Assembly (NCBI GenBank): GCA_963678925.1
Contig: OY787533.1
Coordinates: forward strand, 2,914,001-2,978,000
Direction of reading: 5' to 3'
DNA from: G963665925 sp963678925
Lineage (GTDB): Bacteria > Bacillota > Clostridia > Peptostreptococcales > Acidaminobacteraceae
Length of the DNA: 64,000 bases
A model generated the notes under the pieces. The model searched no databases, was not told the DNA's origin, and saw only the letters and a list, made by a program, of their open reading frames with translations. Position 1 is the first letter of the stretch. Each line of letters opens with the position of its first letter. The position numbers were made by a program, and so were the translations under genes. Positions 61,353 to 64,000 of this stretch are shown piece after piece.

Positions 61353-62312
61353 ATGAAGAGAATTGGTGTACTTACAAGTGGCGGCGATGCGCCAGGTATG
61401 AACGCTGCACTGCGTGCTGTCGTACGTGTGGCAATCTATAACGGTCTTAAGGTTTCGGGAATCAAGCGTGGTTATCAGGGACTTATTGAAGGCGATATAG
61501 AAGATTTGGACGTTTCGTCTGTAGGTGACATTATTCACCGTGGCGGTACAAAACTCAGAACTGCAAGATGTGAAGAGTTTAAAACACAAGAAGGTCTTGA
61601 AAGAGGTCTTGAAGTGCTTCGTATGTTCAACATTGACGGACTTGTTGTCATTGGCGGAGATGGTTCTTTCCAAGGTGCTAAGAAGCTATCCAACGCGGGC
61701 TTCCCTACAATTGGGATTCCAGCGACAATCGACAACGATCTGGAGTATACAGACTATACAATTGGATTTGATACAGCCCTGAATACAGTTGTCGATGCAA
61801 TTTCAAAAGTAAGAGATACATCGACTTCACATGACCGTGCTTCGATACTTGAAGTTATGGGAAGAAATTGTGGTGATATTGCCCTTTACGCTGGTCTTGC
61901 AGGCGGTGCAGAGAGCATTATTATTCCGGAGCTTGAAAACGATTGCGATGATATCTGCAGAAAGCTGATTCAAGGGCGTAATCGCGGCAAGCTGCACAAC
62001 ATCATTCTACTTGCGGAAGGTGTTGGAAAGCCATATGAATGGGCAGATAAAATCAGAGAGAAGACAGGCGTTGAAGTCAGAGTATCTGTAATTGGATACC
62101 TTCAAAGAGGCGGAACGCCAACAGCATTTGATAGAATTCTTGCGAGCCGTATGGGTGCTGCAGCCATTGAACTTCTTTTAGAAGGCAAAGCTGGACGTGC
62201 ACTGGGGATCAGAGGCAATGACATTGTTGATCTTGATATTGATGATGCGCTTGAAATGCATAAGTCTATCGACAAGAAAATGCTTGAGACTGCAAATCAG
62301 CTGTCTATTTAA
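61353..62312 (+). CDS. pfkA: ATP-dependent 6-phosphofructokinase
   Basis: 319 residues from ATG 61353 with AGGAG upstream. Catalyses fructose-6-phosphate + ATP to fructose-1,6-bisphosphate. Motifs: LTSGGDAPGMNAALRAVVR (ATP site), IGGDGSFQGAKKL (Gly/Asp marking ATP use), GIPATIDNDLEYTDYTIGFDTALN with the catalytic Asp, VMGRNCGDIA and GYLQRGGTPTAFDR. Length equals the bacterial tetramer subunit. The 270-base leader after dnaE shows no hairpin terminator; TTGACA at 61095 lacks a matched -10. Confidence 0.96.
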   Translation: MKRIGVLTSGGDAPGMNAALRAVVRVAIYNGLKVSGIKRGYQGLIEGDIEDLDVSSVGDIIHRGGTKLRTARCEEFKTQEGLERGLEVLRMFNIDGLVVIGGDGSFQGAKKLSNAGFPTIGIPATIDNDLEYTDYTIGFDTALNTVVDAISKVRDTSTSHDRASILEVMGRNCGDIALYAGLAGGAESIIIPELENDCDDICRKLIQGRNRGKLHNIILLAEGVGKPYEWADKIREKTGVEVRVSVIGYLQRGGTPTAFDRILASRMGAAAIELLLEGKAGRALGIRGNDIVDLDIDDALEMHKSIDKKMLETANQLSI

Positions 62313-62369
62313 TGAATTTGTTTAATTGCGCGTGCATGTGCATTCATAAGGGAAAAAAGGAGTGTCTTG

Positions 62370-64000
62370 ATGAAGAAAACTAAAATCGTATGTACGATTG
62401 GTCCAGCGAGTGAAAAGAAAGAAATTTTTACAGAACTTGTAAAAAATGGTCTTAATGTAGCAAGAATGAACTTTTCGCACGGAGATCACGCTGAACACCT
62501 TGCTAGAATTGAAACAGTGAAAGAAGTTCGTGACGAGCTGGATGTTCCTGTATCAATTCTTCTGGACACAAAAGGTCCTGAAATCCGTACAGGTAAGTTC
62601 AGTGTACCAGTTGTTGATCTAGTAGAAGGTCAAGAATTCACACTGACAACAGAAGAATACATGGGTGATCAGAATAAGTGTCAGATTTCTTACGAGGGAC
62701 TTCCAAAAGACGTTGTTCCAGGAAACATGATTCTTATTGATGATGGCCTTGTTGGCCTTGAAGTTGTTGAAGTAAAAGGCAACGACATTGTTACAAAGGT
62801 TCTGAATGGCGGTCCTGTCAAGAACCATAAGGGTGTAAACGTACCAGGCGTTTCAATCAATCTGCCTGCAGTAACACCTAAGGACGAAGCGGATATCAAG
62901 TTCGGTATTGAAAATGGTATTGACTTCATTGCAGCTTCTTTCATCAGAAAGGCTGCTGACGTTCTTGAAATCAGAAAGATTCTTGAAGAAAACAATGCAC
63001 ACGATGTGCATATCATTTCTAAAATTGAAAACCAGGAAGGTCTTGATAATCTAGAAGAAATTCTTGAAGTATCAGATGGCCTCATGGTAGCACGTGGTGA
63101 CCTTGGTGTTGAAATTCCAACAGAGCAGGTGCCACTGGCTCAAAAGCTTATGATCAAGCGCTGCAACGAAATGGGCAAGCCGGTTATTACAGCAACACAA
63201 ATGCTTGACTCTATGATCCGTAACCCACGTCCTACACGTGCGGAAACTACAGACGTTGCAAATGCAATCTTTGATGGTACAGATGCAATCATGCTTTCTG
63301 GCGAGACTGCTGCGGGTAAATATCCTGTTGAAGCGGTTAAGACAATGGCTGTAATCGCGACAGCTGCAGAAGGCTCTCTTGATTACGAATCAGTACTTAA
63401 GAATGTCCAAGCTTCAAAAACAGATGATACAGTGACATATGCAGTTTCTCACGCGACTGTGAACACGGCAATGGACCTGAACGCTTCTGCAATCATTACT
63501 GCAACATCATCTGGATTTACAGCTAGAAAAATTTCAAGATTCCGTCCAAGTGCGCCGGTTATTGCTGCAACATCATCTGACAAGGTGAGAAGAAAAATGA
63601 ATCTTGTTTGGGGTGTACAGACAGTTAAAATTGAAAATGCAACAAGCACAGATGAAGTTTTCGACCTGGCGCTTGAAGCATCTCGTGACGCTGGCTATGT
63701 TAAGAAGGGTGATCTGGTTGTTATGTCTGCTGGTGTTCCAGTAGGCGTTGCCGGTGCTACAAACCTTATGAAGGTTCACCTTGTAGGTGAAGTTCTGATT
63801 AAAGGTACTGGTGTTGGCAAAGACTCTCTTGTAGGAAAAATTGCAATTGTGCGCTCACCTGAAGAAGCTGCAGCCAAGTTCAACGATGGTGATATCCTAG
63901 TTACAAACGCTACAGACAAAGACCTGATGCCATTTGTTGAAAAAGCATCAGCACTGATTGTTGAAGAAGGCGGATACACGTCACATGCGGCAATCGTTGC
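62370..64000 (+). CDS. pyk: Pyruvate kinase (3' end beyond window)
   Basis: ATG 62370 (AAGGAG upstream) opens a frame that runs past the window end (543 codons seen). The core is complete: KIVCTIGPAS, ARMNFSHGDH, LLDTKGPEIRTG, the K-and-metal block IISKIENQEG, MVARGDLGVEIP, and VITATQMLDSMIRNPRPTRAETTDVANAIFDGTDA. After residue about 470 comes the extra PEP-utilising (swivelling) C-terminal domain of Bacillus-type enzymes (VGKDSLVGKIAIVRSPEEA, TSHAAIV at the window edge). It makes pyruvate and ATP from PEP and is probably co-transcribed with pfkA. Confidence 0.95.
   Translation, partial: MKKTKIVCTIGPASEKKEIFTELVKNGLNVARMNFSHGDHAEHLARIETVKEVRDELDVPVSILLDTKGPEIRTGKFSVPVVDLVEGQEFTLTTEEYMGDQNKCQISYEGLPKDVVPGNMILIDDGLVGLEVVEVKGNDIVTKVLNGGPVKNHKGVNVPGVSINLPAVTPKDEADIKFGIENGIDFIAASFIRKAADVLEIRKILEENNAHDVHIISKIENQEGLDNLEEILEVSDGLMVARGDLGVEIPTEQVPLAQKLMIKRCNEMGKPVITATQMLDSMIRNPRPTRAETTDVANAIFDGTDAIMLSGETAAGKYPVEAVKTMAVIATAAEGSLDYESVLKNVQASKTDDTVTYAVSHATVNTAMDLNASAIITATSSGFTARKISRFRPSAPVIAATSSDKVRRKMNLVWGVQTVKIENATSTDEVFDLALEASRDAGYVKKGDLVVMSAGVPVGVAGATNLMKVHLVGEVLIKGTGVGKDSLVGKIAIVRSPEEAAAKFNDGDILVTNATDKDLMPFVEKASALIVEEGGYTSHAAIV

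Overview
This window comes from an anaerobic, motile, low-to-mid GC Firmicute of the class Clostridia. Three things support this. The murB - PHP - rapZ - yvcK - whiA - HPr - dnaE - pfkA - pyk order (49.4-64.0 kb) is a Firmicutes core arrangement. Strong AGGAGG-type ribosome binding sites precede most genes. Amino-acid fermentation, citrate/malate uptake and formate-channel genes occur together with a large signalling repertoire. A Fusibacter or Acidaminobacter-like relative is a guess that I cannot confirm from the sequence alone. No rRNA, tRNA, CRISPR array, insertion sequence or prophage gene was recognised.

Layout. 0-3.6 kb: the end of a GHKL ATPase gene of the type linked to clostridial hydrogenase clusters, a small membrane protein, then three pilin-like genes (TadE-like, DUF5702, TadE-like). 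3.7-8.6 kb: M29 aminopeptidase, a split CHR transporter pair, a GH18-like envelope protein and a methyltransferase. 8.6-11.3 kb (minus strand): a beta-keto acid cleavage enzyme, a class III aminotransferase and DUF3870. 11.4-14.9 kb: a GlnK/GlnL (YcbA/YcbB)-like two-component system with a DAACS symporter. 15.0-16.8 kb: a 52-residue zinc-ribbon protein, an unusual cluster of RNA hairpins, and galM. 16.9-20.2 kb (minus strand): an H-NOX chemoreceptor and a nitronate monooxygenase-like flavoprotein. 20.4-23.7 kb: a pantothenate operon panG-panB-panC-panD with a structured leader. 23.7-27.6 kb: a CitA/DcuS-DcuR-like system with a 2-hydroxycarboxylate transporter; the regulator carries an in-frame TGA. 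27.6-31.3 kb: a TetR-controlled YbhG/F/R-type efflux operon. 31.3-41.7 kb: a dense signalling island. 41.8-46.7 kb: bacteriohemerythrin and a MacB-type ABC exporter. 46.8-49.1 kb: moeA and a frameshifted formate/nitrite channel. 49.4-64.0 kb: the core block listed above, with an inserted HD-GYP protein and an orphan solute-binding lipoprotein.

The most unusual region is the signalling island. It holds a hybrid kinase (CACHE-HAMP-PAS-HisKA-HATPase-Hpt-REC), a free Hpt protein, an OmpR regulator, a free receiver, a Cys-rich PAS-HD-GYP-STAS protein, a REC-PAS-PP2C phosphatase, an RsbW-like kinase, a chemoreceptor and an RsbV-like STAS protein. No sigma factor lies nearby. The likely design is a partner switch whose two STAS substrates include one fused to a c-di-GMP phosphodiesterase, so the output may be second messenger and taxis rather than transcription.

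Three reading-frame anomalies are present: an internal TGA in the DcuR-like regulator, a one-base frameshift in the formate channel, and an aminotransferase that runs about 227 bases into the next gene. They may be genuine decay or consensus errors, and read-level data would decide.
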